Assembly: GCA_910587195.1 (NCBI GenBank) | Contig: CAJUKL010000050.1 | Location: 1-9,821, forward strand | Source: an uncultured Clostridia bacterium | GTDB lineage: Bacteria; Bacillota; Clostridia; Lachnospirales; Anaerotignaceae | Reading direction: 5' to 3' | DNA: 9,821 nucleotides | Shown here: positions 1-6,554 of the stretch, in pieces | Layout of the letters: the number at the start of each line of letters is the position of its first letter | Numbering within the stretch: position 1 is the first letter of the stretch | The notes under the pieces: model-generated | The model's database searches: none | The model's input: only the letters and a program-made list of their open reading frames with translations | What the model was told of the DNA's origin: nothing | Program-made: the position numbers and the translations under genes

Positions 1-197
1 AAGAGTTTTTATTACAAAGTAAAAAACAAACACATCCTATTGAAAGAAATAACTTCCGTCAAAGACATTGGTTTGCACGATTTAGAAGAAAAACATGTGT
101 TGTATCCCGTTCTTTACAAATGGTTGATTTAACCATGGCTCTTTTTGCCAAATTTCATTGTAATTTCTCTTTTTCATTTCCTTCATTATTTACTTAA
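1..197 (+). mobile_element. IS1-family-like transposase, C-terminal 64 residues (5' end outside window)
   Basis: A reading frame is open from base 3, with no start codon in the window, and ends at TAA 195-197. It is the only plus-strand coding sequence supported here. The peptide contains IERNNFRQRHWFARFRRK followed by VSRS and a downstream MVDLTM. This follows the C-terminal pattern of the E. coli IS1 transposase (IERxN, then R, AR, RK, SxS and a following D at similar spacing), the region carrying the last acidic catalytic residue of the DDE domain. The family assignment rests on remembered motif similarity, not a search. The N-terminal helix-turn-helix part and the first catalytic Asp residues lie to the left, so I cannot tell whether the element is intact. 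An antisense 35-codon frame over the same bases is a shadow. Confidence 0.6.
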
Positions 198-256
198 CAC
201 CCTCTTTTAATTATATCTTATTAGCCACTTCTGTTACAACTTTATTATAGCACTAC
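198..256 (+). other. AT-rich tail of the IS, possible right terminal inverted repeat
   Basis: The bases between the transposase stop and the first direct repeat are AT-rich and non-coding. Reading inward from about 256 on the minus strand gives GTAGTGCTATAATAAAG, a plausible terminal repeat because an IS1-type element normally ends within about 100 bp of its transposase stop. The left end is outside the window, so neither the inverted repeat nor a target duplication can be verified. Confidence 0.25.
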
Positions 257-269
257 ACTTCGTCCAAAT

Positions 270-400
270 CTACAAGCTTTTTGAAAAAAGCTTGACCAAA
301 AACTTTATCTTTTGCATACGGAACAGATTCTAAATTTTAACCGATGGGTGGTGCGTTGTAGTTCATCTACAACAACTATTCTACTCCAAAACACAGCAGC
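270..400. repeat. Direct repeat copy 1 (~131 bp)
   Basis: This block is repeated with few mismatches at 472-600. Shared landmarks in order are CTACAAGCTTTTTGAAAA, CTTGACCAAAAACTTTATCTT, GAACAGATTCT, AATTTTAACCGATGG, GGTGGTGCGTTGTAGTTCA, ACAACTATTC and CACAGCA. It opens with a 10-bp inverted repeat, CAAGCTTTTT (273-282) and AAAAAGCTTG (285-294). Neither copy codes for a convincing protein. The differences are scattered substitutions plus one indel in the GATGG region, which suggests an older duplication or two members of a dispersed intergenic family. Confidence 0.85.
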
Positions 401-427
401 GAAATGCCAGTTGTCTACGCTTCGGTC

Positions 428-462
428 GGTGCAGAACAAACGTCCACTGGACGTTTTGCACC
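428..462. repeat. Strong stem-loop between the two repeat copies
   Basis: The outer arms GGTGCA (428-433) and TGCACC (457-462) enclose the inner arms AAACGTCC (438-445) and GGACGTTT (449-456), with a 3-base loop and a 4-base bulge on one side. This gives 14 potential base pairs, an unusually GC-rich and stable structure for this window. No T-run follows on either strand, so it does not look like an intrinsic terminator. Confidence 0.7.
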
Positions 463-471
463 CTCAAACTC

Positions 472-600
472 CTACAAGCTTTTTGAAAAGAGCTTGACCA
501 AAAACTTTATCTTCCACGCACAGAACAGATTCTGAATTTTAACCGATGGTGGTGCGTTGTAGTTCAACTAAAACAACTATTCCACTTCATCGCACAGCAA
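472..600. repeat. Direct repeat copy 2 (~129 bp)
   Basis: This is the second copy of the block at 270-400, in the same orientation and offset by 202 bp. The opening stem is slightly degraded (CAAGCT to AGCTTG, 475-495). Immediately after it, CAAAAC-GAA-GTTTTG (601-615) forms a small hairpin followed by GCAC. That parallels the CGTTTTGCACC end of the larger hairpin after copy 1, so the full repeat unit may include a variable stem-loop. Confidence 0.85.
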
Positions 601-630
601 CAAAACGAAGTTTTGCACAAAAGTTCTTTG

Positions 631-652
631 CTTCTTTCTTTCAAGAAAGAAG
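631..652. terminator. Near-perfect inverted repeat downstream of the DUF6320-like gene, possible terminator
   Basis: CTTCTTTCTT (631-640) and AAGAAAGAAG (643-652) are perfect 10-bp arms around a 2-base centre. The hairpin lies 20 nt past the stop of the last gene in the minus-strand operon, where a terminator is expected. The minus strand lacks a clean U-run after it, and the better T-rich tail (TTTTTATATTTT) is on the plus strand, where no gene precedes it. It may work weakly in both directions or only protect the transcript end. Confidence 0.35.
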
Positions 653-671
653 TAAAAGTTTTTATATTTTA

Positions 672-1331
672 TTAAAGATGTGTCCTCCTTTGTATTTCTG
701 AAAAAAATAAATCTCGTCGGAACAAAAATAAACCACCAAAAAGAATAATACTCACCGAAACACAAATTGCAGAAGGATATAACACATTTAATTTATGTTC
801 TAAAAGAAGTATCAAAGGAATGACAGCTAACACCCCATCTAAAATTAAATACAATATGTATTCTCTGGTGTGCAACTTTAAAAAATAAGCAAGTAAGCAG
901 GTGCTTGTAATAGAACCAATACACAAAAAAGGCAATACATATTCCAAAGACCAGCCCCTGTAACCCGTTTTATAATCCCAGGCATAAGCCAATGCAGAAA
1001 GAATGACTACTTGCCACAATATATTTTTTGGAATATTATACCATTTTTCCATAGCAATGCTCACAGAAAACCAAAAACAAGCACTTCCAGCTAATACAAA
1101 CAAAACCCACCAACCATCTTGCGGACGAGAAAGATTAATACCAATACAAATTGCCACTGCAATTAAAGTAATAAAAAGTCCCACACGAAACATTCTTTGA
1201 CGAAGGGAATTTTGCAATTCTATTTTAGGAAAAACGTTTTTTTCTGCTGTACCAGATAGCTCGCCTTGACAAAGCGGACAACATTTGATGTTTCCCCTTA
1301 CTTTTACATGGCATTGCTTACATTCATACAT
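672..1331 (-). CDS. Zinc-ribbon protein with six membrane segments (DUF6320-like)
   Basis: This 219-residue protein of unknown function has an N-terminal zinc ribbon with C4-x2-C7 and C17/C18-x2/3-C21 (ending CCPLC). A short linker leads to six hydrophobic segments at about 48-67, 74-93, 102-120, 129-151, 157-178 and 184-204, and a basic C-terminus. The layout matches the DUF6320 family as I remember it. I chose the ATG at 1331 over an in-frame ATG at 1367 because GGAGGAGG lies 9 nt upstream of 1331, inside the last codons of the acyltransferase gene, and because translation then begins right at the zinc ribbon. Only 4 nt separate it from that gene, so translational coupling is likely. Operon position suggests it serves as a membrane partner or scaffold for the two acyl-handling enzymes; this is inference. 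No catalytic residues are evident. Confidence 0.85.
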   Translation of the reverse strand: MYECKQCHVKVRGNIKCCPLCQGELSGTAEKNVFPKIELQNSLRQRMFRVGLFITLIAVAICIGINLSRPQDGWWVLFVLAGSACFWFSVSIAMEKWYNIPKNILWQVVILSALAYAWDYKTGYRGWSLEYVLPFLCIGSITSTCLLAYFLKLHTREYILYLILDGVLAVIPLILLLEHKLNVLYPSAICVSVSIILFGGLFLFRRDLFFSEIQRRTHL

Positions 1332-1335
1332 CCTA

Positions 1336-2586
1336 TCAGACCTCCTCCATATTGGTCGTAATTTCAATTTCTAGCCCCATATCAGACAAATGGCGGAAAA
1401 ATCTTTTTGGTAAATCTCCCCTAAAAAAGGCAGTTGCAATGCTAATAACAAAATTATCCTCAAAAGAACAAGTAGCAATCTGTGTTGTTTTAGTACTGAC
1501 AAACAAATCAAATAAACGAATATATTTTGTCATTTCTTGAGGCATTTGAACTTTGCCAACATTGGAAAGACAAGAAGTTGTTTTTTGATAAGAAAGCCAA
1601 TTTGCAAAACGCAATACATAATCTTTACTGGCAAGCGGAACAAGTTTCATGGTAATATTATGCTCCAACGCAGAAAGAGTATTCATACCTTTCCTCAAGC
1701 CTTCCTCTGTCAATTTTTGTTGGAACTGTTCTTTTACAGATAAAAGCACTGTTTCTAAACTTTCTTTTTGTTCCTTAAATTGATAAGAAACTTGTATGAC
1801 TTCAAAAAAATTTCTTGTAGTTTCTGAAGGAAAATAATTTCTTAAATTAACTGGAATACTAATTACAACTGGCTTTTTTTGCTCTTTGATACTCATTCCT
1901 TCATAAATAGAATAAATCCATAGCGCAACAAGAAACTCTGTAATGGTAACATGGTGCTGTTTTGACAAATCTAATAAAGACTTAACAGAAACACAACCCT
2001 CTATTACTCCCATTTGTCCAATGTCTAACTTTTCCCCTTTGATATGATAAGCAAAAGGTTTTTTTTCTTTTTTTTGTGCTTTTTCTTTTTTAAAATATTT
2101 TAAAAAGCTATCGGTACTTTTTTCAGAAGCTGTTGTTGTACTTTCTAATGATACATTTTGCAGTTGATACTTTTCCAAAATATAATAATATACCAACGTT
2201 CTTAAAAAAAGCAACGCACCTGAACCATCAGAAAGAACATGATGTATTTCTAAATTAATCCTTTTATGATAATAAGAAATATCAAACAAAAGGCTTTTTC
2301 TTTCCGGATAATACAAAGTTGCACAGGGGTAACGGTTTTCCATATGCACAACCGGCTTTCTTTCTGTATTTTCAATATAATACCAAAACAATCCTCTTTT
2401 TAAGATAGAACAATAATAAGGGAATTTTTGTAATGTTTTTTCTAATGCTTTTGACAAAAAATCCGGTTCCACTTCTTCATATAGCTCACAAGAAAAACGA
2501 AATACTTTGGTATCCCTTTTGTCTGTATTCGCTGGAAATATTTTTGCCGCATTATCTAATGTATGCCATTGTGTTTTTCGTTTCAA
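1336..2586 (-). CDS. Condensation-fold acyltransferase (alcohol acetyltransferase-like)
   Basis: This is a predicted soluble CoA-dependent acyltransferase of the BAHD, PapA5, alcohol-acetyltransferase and NRPS-condensation superfamily. The signature HHxxxDG appears as HHVLSDG (residues 119-125 counted from the GTG at 2598), where the second His is the expected catalytic base. A later NLRNYFPS (251-258) sits where the superfamily's second-lobe structural motif is expected. Length, about 416-420 residues, fits a single condensation domain. A GTG at 2598 overlaps the upstream esterase stop as GTGA, but no ribosome site precedes it. AGAGGTGA, which contains that GTG, sits 8 nt before a TTG at 2586, giving a start MKRKTQWHTLDNAAKIFP. 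I prefer the TTG. The acyl donor and acceptor are unknown. It lies between an esterase and a membrane zinc-ribbon gene in one operon. Confidence 0.85.
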   Translation of the reverse strand: MKRKTQWHTLDNAAKIFPANTDKRDTKVFRFSCELYEEVEPDFLSKALEKTLQKFPYYCSILKRGLFWYYIENTERKPVVHMENRYPCATLYYPERKSLLFDISYYHKRINLEIHHVLSDGSGALLFLRTLVYYYILEKYQLQNVSLESTTTASEKSTDSFLKYFKKEKAQKKEKKPFAYHIKGEKLDIGQMGVIEGCVSVKSLLDLSKQHHVTITEFLVALWIYSIYEGMSIKEQKKPVVISIPVNLRNYFPSETTRNFFEVIQVSYQFKEQKESLETVLLSVKEQFQQKLTEEGLRKGMNTLSALEHNITMKLVPLASKDYVLRFANWLSYQKTTSCLSNVGKVQMPQEMTKYIRLFDLFVSTKTTQIATCSFEDNFVISIATAFFRGDLPKRFFRHLSDMGLEIEITTNMEEV

Positions 2587-2594
2587 AATAGCAG

Positions 2595-3509
2595 TCACCT
2601 CTGTAAAAATCGGTTTATGATTTGGTAAGTATCTTGTATTAAATGGTGCTTTTTGGGCAAAGAAGAAAAATAACCATGTAATGCATTTGGCATTCGTTCG
2701 ATGGTGACATCATTTCCTGCTTCCTGTAACTTTCTTCCATAGGCTTCTCCTTCATCTCGCAAAGGACAATATTCCGCAGTAATAATCAAAGTGCGAGGTT
2801 GTTTGCTAAAATCTTTTTCCAAAAGTGGAGCAAAATAAGGATTTCGCCAATCTTTTGATTGGGAACCATACATTTCCATATAATCAGAAATAGTTTTTGC
2901 TGTTAAAATATAATCTGTACCATTTTCTCTGACAGAAGGAAAAGGAGAAGTTTCTGTGTGATTATTAAAAGTAGCAGGGTAAATTAATATCTGTTGCTTT
3001 GGAAAAAATTCTCTTCTATCTCTTGCCATAAGGGATAAGGCTGCCGCCAAATTTCCGCCAGCACTATCTCCTATTATGGTAACATCTTCTGCATCTAGGG
3101 AAGATTGATTTAAAAAAAGTTCTTTTGCCACACAATAGCAGTCCTCTAAAGCAGTAGGAAACGGATATTCTGGTGCAAGGCGATAGTCTACAGAAACAAC
3201 AATACGGTCGGTCATTCTTGCCATGGTAGAGCAAACACTATCATAACTTTCAATGTTGCCTGTTACCCAACCACCTCCATGAAAAAATAAAAGAGTCGGA
3301 TGTGGTAAGTCATTTGGCGGAGAAAACACACGTACTGGAATATCATATTCTTCTCTTGTTATTTTATGATTCCATATTTTATAATAAGGTGGTTTTATGA
3401 TTGCTTTATGTGTTAATGTTACAAGCTGCCTGTGTATTTTATAAGTTTTTTTAATATCTGGACTAGAATGGCTTAATAATTTTAATGCAGCTAATGTTGC
3501 TTTGTGCAT
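2595..3509 (-). CDS. Alpha/beta hydrolase, HSL-type acyl esterase
   Basis: This 304-residue cytosolic carboxylic-ester hydrolase belongs to the hormone-sensitive-lipase (family IV, Aes-like) branch. The oxyanion-hole motif HGGG is at 77-80. DYRLAPEYPFPTA, typical of the family, is at 108-120. The nucleophile elbow GDSAGG is at 147-152 with Ser149. The remaining triad is probably Asp252 (PLRDEG) and His278 (LHGY). All key residues are present, so it should be active; substrates are likely short-chain acyl esters. No signal peptide or membrane segment is seen. The ATG at 3509 is supported by AAAGGAG about 9-10 nt upstream. It is the first gene of a three-gene operon and is followed at 8 nt or less by an acyltransferase, suggesting that both act on the same acylated compound. 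Confidence 0.9.
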   Translation of the reverse strand: MHKATLAALKLLSHSSPDIKKTYKIHRQLVTLTHKAIIKPPYYKIWNHKITREEYDIPVRVFSPPNDLPHPTLLFFHGGGWVTGNIESYDSVCSTMARMTDRIVVSVDYRLAPEYPFPTALEDCYCVAKELFLNQSSLDAEDVTIIGDSAGGNLAAALSLMARDRREFFPKQQILIYPATFNNHTETSPFPSVRENGTDYILTAKTISDYMEMYGSQSKDWRNPYFAPLLEKDFSKQPRTLIITAEYCPLRDEGEAYGRKLQEAGNDVTIERMPNALHGYFSSLPKKHHLIQDTYQIINRFLQR

Positions 3510-3531
3510 TATAAAACACTCCTTTTATTAC

Positions 3532-3579
3532 AAAAAAACTGAAATAACATCATAAAAATGAAATCAAATCAGTTTTTTT
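3532..3579 (-). terminator. Inverted repeat with T-run, possible terminator or leader hairpin
   Basis: AAAAAAACTGA (3532-3542) and TCAGTTTTTTT (3569-3579) are perfect 11-bp arms. A smaller TCAT/ATGA stem lies inside. On the minus strand this gives a hairpin ending in seven Ts, located after the PilZ gene and just before the esterase ribosome site. The stem has little GC, so it may be a weak terminator or attenuator rather than a firm stop. Confidence 0.35.
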
Positions 3580-3604
3580 GCTTTACTTTTCAATTAAAAA
3601 TGGT

Positions 3605-3621
3605 ATTGTCATTTTGACAAT
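3605..3621. promoter_or_regulatory. Perfect palindrome upstream of the esterase operon, possible operator
   Basis: ATTGTCA-TTT-TGACAAT has perfect 7-bp arms around a 3-base centre, the size and symmetry of a dimeric repressor site. It sits 4 nt past the PilZ stop and about 95 nt upstream of the esterase start. On the minus strand its first arm holds TTGTCA, a possible -35 element, but I found no convincing -10 at the right distance. It could instead be a weak hairpin at the PilZ mRNA end. Confidence 0.35.
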
Positions 3622-3625
3622 TATT

Positions 3626-4318
3626 TTAATCTAAATATTCTTCTTTTTGTCTTTCTCTTAAAATTTCTTCTCTTTGTAAGTACAAAACAAATTCACGGAT
3701 TGCATATTCTTCATTTGGCTTTAAATCTTCAAAGCAGCAACCATAACAACGGATTTCTTCTTCCGTATCATCTACTTTTTTTAAATAATCTTGTATGCGT
3801 AATATTCTCGCTTTAATATCAAAACTGATTTTTGTAGAACTGAAATGATAGATAACAATTTCTTTTTCCATGAGCATCGCAGATGGGCAAGCAAACATAA
3901 TTCCTCCGGCACTAATGTCTATCAACTCTGCAGGAACATCTGTCATATTACGGAAGGGCAATGATAATTTAATGTTCATATAATTTGCTTTTACTTTAAC
4001 ATCCTGACGGCGTTGTATTGTTTCTAGCTTTTGCATTAAAGTAAAAACAGCATTAATTTCTCTTGGAGCGTTTCCACTATAAACATTTGTACACTGACCA
4101 TGAAAATAGCACATTCCTTTAATATTATGTGTCATTAAAAGAATAACATTATTTTGTACAACATCATTTTCCAGCATTTCTCTTATTTCATCTCTTGATG
4201 TTTTTTGAAAAGCAACGGTAACACTATCATCTCCTTGCTTTACAAGTATAGCATTTTTAAGCAACTTTCTGCTTAATGTGAAAACTTTAACTTGCTGATT
4301 ATACTCGTTAATTGCCAT
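3626..4318 (-). CDS. PilZ-domain protein (predicted c-di-GMP receptor)
   Basis: This 230-residue cytosolic protein probably binds cyclic di-GMP. Residues counted from the alternative ATG at 4348 place an N-terminal YcgR-like domain at about 11-105 and a C-terminal PilZ domain at about 111-225. The PilZ domain has DISAGG (144-149), a clear match to D/NxSxxG. The usual RxxxR appears as R113-R114-Q-D-V-K118, so the second Arg is Lys or the motif is shifted by one. Binding is likely but may be weaker. I chose the ATG at 4318 because AGAAGGG lies 9 nt upstream; the ATG at 4348 has no ribosome site. No enzymatic domain is visible. YcgR-type proteins act on motility or envelope functions, but no such genes are in view. 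It has its own strong promoter and lies upstream of the esterase operon. Confidence 0.85.
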   Translation of the reverse strand: MAINEYNQQVKVFTLSRKLLKNAILVKQGDDSVTVAFQKTSRDEIREMLENDVVQNNVILLMTHNIKGMCYFHGQCTNVYSGNAPREINAVFTLMQKLETIQRRQDVKVKANYMNIKLSLPFRNMTDVPAELIDISAGGIMFACPSAMLMEKEIVIYHFSSTKISFDIKARILRIQDYLKKVDDTEEEIRCYGCCFEDLKPNEEYAIREFVLYLQREEILRERQKEEYLD

Positions 4319-4373
4319 AACCTTCATCCCTTCTTTCTTGACTATCATTGCTTAACGTAGTGATTATACTTTT

Positions 4374-4402
4374 ATCATACATGAAATATGGAATATCGTC
4401 AA
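4374..4402 (-). promoter_or_regulatory. Sigma-A promoter for the PilZ gene
   Basis: On the minus strand, TTGACG (4397-4402) is followed after exactly 17 nt by TATGAT (4374-4379), so each hexamer is one mismatch from consensus at ideal spacing. Transcription would begin near 4367, about 50 nt ahead of the PilZ ATG at 4318. It separates the PilZ gene from queA and may also drive the downstream esterase operon. Confidence 0.7.
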
Positions 4403-4484
4403 TAAAATCGCAACAAAAATTAGAATATTTGCATAAAAATTATTTTAGAAAACCAGTCTTTCTGTATAATTCATAAAAATATCC

Positions 4485-5510
4485 TTATTTTTGTACCAAC
4501 ATAGCATCTCCAAAACTAAAAAAGCGGTATCTTTCTTTTACAGCGACCTCATACGCATGCAATACATTTTCTTTGCCTGCCAATGCAGAAACAAGCATAA
4601 TTAAGGTAGATTCTGGTAAATGAAAGTTTGTGATTAAACAATCTATAATTTTAAAATGATAGCCTGGATATATAAAAATGTTTGTCCAACCGCTCGCTGC
4701 TTTTACAAAGCCATTTTTATCTGCAATGGATTCTAATGTTCTGGTGCTTGTGGTGCCAACTGCAATAATTCTGCCGCCCTTTTTTTTGGCTTGGTTTATT
4801 TTGTCTGCTTGTTCTTGCTCTACAATATAATATTCAGAATGCATTTCATGTTCTACTATATTTTCTGTTTTGACAGGTCGAAAAGTACCTAATCCAACAT
4901 GAAGTGTAATATGCGCAATCGACACTCCTTTTTTTTGGATTTCTTTTAAAAGTTCTGGAGTAAAATGTAGTCCAGCAGTAGGAGCAGCAGCAGAACCTTC
5001 TTGCTTTGCATAAACCGTTTGATACCTGTTTTTATCTTCCAAATCGTGGGTAATATAAGGTGGTAGTGGCATCTGTCCCAATTCATCAAGAATTTCTTCA
5101 AAGATACCATCATAATCAAATTGAATGATACGATTTCCACCCTCTATAATTTCAAGCACTTCTGCTTTTAATTTTCCATTTCCAAATATAATTTTATCAC
5201 CAATTCTTGCCTTTTTTCCGGGTTTGACTAGGGTTTCCCATTGGTTTTTCTCTTTTCTTGTTAAAAGTAATACTTCTATTTTTGCACCTGTATCTTTTTT
5301 TTGTCCTATCAAACGAGCAGGCAATACTTTTGTGTCATTCAGTACAAGACAATCCCCCTTTTTTAAATAGTCTAGGATATTCCAAAATGTTTTATGTTCT
5401 ATTTCTCCTTGTTTGTTTAGCACAAGCAAACGAGAAGAAGCACGGTCTTTTAAAGGCTCCTGTGCAATCAATTCTTGTGGTAATGCAAAATAAAAATCTT
5501 GTTTTTTCAT
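4485..5510 (-). CDS. queA: S-adenosylmethionine:tRNA ribosyltransferase-isomerase QueA
   Basis: QueA transfers and isomerises the ribosyl part of SAM onto 7-aminomethyl-7-deazaguanine in tRNA, forming epoxyqueuosine at the wobble position of GUN-anticodon tRNAs. The 341 residues match the usual family length. Family landmarks are intact: LNDTKVLPARL (57-67), GQMPLPPYI (145-153), PTAGLHF (177-183), HVGLGTF (204-210), VGTTSTRTLE (251-260), NFHLPEST (295-302) and YRFFSFGDAM (328-337). The ATG at 5510 has AGGAGA 6 nt upstream and lies 21 nt after ruvB, as in the common Firmicute ruvA-ruvB-queA operon. A tgt gene, often next, is not here; the PilZ gene with its own promoter takes that place. No strong terminator is visible after the stop. 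Confidence 0.97.
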   Translation of the reverse strand: MKKQDFYFALPQELIAQEPLKDRASSRLLVLNKQGEIEHKTFWNILDYLKKGDCLVLNDTKVLPARLIGQKKDTGAKIEVLLLTRKEKNQWETLVKPGKKARIGDKIIFGNGKLKAEVLEIIEGGNRIIQFDYDGIFEEILDELGQMPLPPYITHDLEDKNRYQTVYAKQEGSAAAPTAGLHFTPELLKEIQKKGVSIAHITLHVGLGTFRPVKTENIVEHEMHSEYYIVEQEQADKINQAKKKGGRIIAVGTTSTRTLESIADKNGFVKAASGWTNIFIYPGYHFKIIDCLITNFHLPESTLIMLVSALAGKENVLHAYEVAVKERYRFFSFGDAMLVQK

Positions 5511-5531
5511 ATTGTTTCTCCTGTCTTTTGG

Positions 5532-6536
5532 TTAAATTTCTGTGTAAGGGATTCCAAAATGTTGATAACCTCTTTCTGTTACTATACGACCTCTTGGTGT
5601 TCTTTGCAAATAACCTAATTGCAGCAAATATGGCTCATAAACATCTTCTATAGTTTCTGGTGCTTCTCCAATGGATGCTGCAATAGTATCCAATCCCACT
5701 GGGCGACCATTAAATTTTTCTATCATTGTCAAAAGCATTTTTCTATCAATATAATCCAGTCCCATTTTATCTACATCTAATAAGTCTAATGCAAATTTCG
5801 CAACTTCTTCTGTAATATTACTGTCATATTTTACTTGTGCAAAATCTCGAACTCTTTTTAGTAATCTGTTTGCAATACGAGGCGTTCCTCTGGAACGTCT
5901 TGCAATTTCTTCTGCGCCTTTTTCTTCAATGTTAATTTGCAACACGTCAGCCGAACGATGGATAATTGTTTTTAATTCTGCAATCGTATAAAGTTCCAGT
6001 CGATGAATAACACCAAATCTATCTCTTAAAGGTGCTGTTAAAAGTCCAATTCTTGTTGTAGCGCCAATAAGTGTAAAATGGGGCAAATCCAACCGTACAG
6101 AATGTGCACCAGCACCTTTTCCAATGACAATATCAATTACAAAATCCTCCATGGCAGGATATAATATTTCTTCAATCATGCGGTTGAGTCGATGAATTTC
6201 ATCTATAAACAAAATATCTCCCTCTGAAAGATTATTTAAAATTGCTGCCATATCTCCTGGACGTTCTATAGCAGGCCCAGAAGTTGTTTTGATATTGACC
6301 CCCATTTCATTTGCAATAATATTAGAAAGCGTTGTTTTACCAAGTCCGGGAGGGCCATAGAGTAATACATGGTCAAGGGCTTCCTTTCTTTGTTTTGCTG
6401 CCTGCATAAATATTTTCATATTACTTTTAATATTTTCTTGTCCAATATAAGTGTCTAATGTTTCGGGACGCAATTTTTGTTCTACTTCTGTATCTTCCGT
6501 TTGAAAGTCTGCTGTTATAATTCGTCTGTTTTCCAC
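5532..6536 (-). CDS. ruvB: Holliday junction branch migration ATPase RuvB
   Basis: RuvB is the hexameric AAA+ motor that, with RuvA, drives branch migration of Holliday junctions. Counting from an upstream in-frame GTG at 6545, Walker A GPPGLGKT is at 64-71, Walker B FIDEIH at 113-118, sensor 1 GATTR at 161-165, the arginine-finger region LRDRFG at 173-178, sensor 2 RGTPRIANRL at 219-228, and the winged-helix DNA-binding motif TPRGR at 316-320. All are intact. I place the start at the GTG at 6536, giving MENRRIITADF and 334 residues. AGGTGA lies 5 nt upstream of it, whereas the GTG at 6545 is inside that ribosome site. ruvA ends 18 nt upstream and queA follows after 21 nt, consistent with one operon. 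Confidence 0.97.
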   Translation of the reverse strand: MENRRIITADFQTEDTEVEQKLRPETLDTYIGQENIKSNMKIFMQAAKQRKEALDHVLLYGPPGLGKTTLSNIIANEMGVNIKTTSGPAIERPGDMAAILNNLSEGDILFIDEIHRLNRMIEEILYPAMEDFVIDIVIGKGAGAHSVRLDLPHFTLIGATTRIGLLTAPLRDRFGVIHRLELYTIAELKTIIHRSADVLQINIEEKGAEEIARRSRGTPRIANRLLKRVRDFAQVKYDSNITEEVAKFALDLLDVDKMGLDYIDRKMLLTMIEKFNGRPVGLDTIAASIGEAPETIEDVYEPYLLQLGYLQRTPRGRIVTERGYQHFGIPYTEI

Positions 6537-6554
6537 AGTAATCACCTATTTTCG

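Noticed and set aside
70..174. Minus-strand 35-codon frame with a possible ribosome site
   Set aside because: It is antisense to the transposase C-terminus, whose motif match is better evidence; the ribosome site spacing is also poor.
210..239. Minus-strand promoter-like TTGTAA, 18 nt, TATAAT
   Set aside because: It would transcribe antisense into the transposase with no gene in view. Such matches are expected by chance in AT-rich DNA.
312..497. Plus-strand open frame of 61 codons
   Set aside because: It runs across the direct repeat and hairpin, has no ribosome site and no recognisable protein features.
270..600. CRISPR-like repeats
   Set aside because: There are only two copies, about 130 bp long and 202 bp apart. 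This does not fit the short regular repeats of a CRISPR array despite the Cas4-like gene in the window.
577..765. Minus-strand open frame of 62 codons overlapping the end of the DUF6320-like gene
   Set aside because: It shares bases with the well-supported gene in another frame and extends into repeat DNA.
5125..5653. Overlapping plus-strand frames opposite queA and ruvB
   Set aside because: They are antisense shadows of two strongly supported genes.
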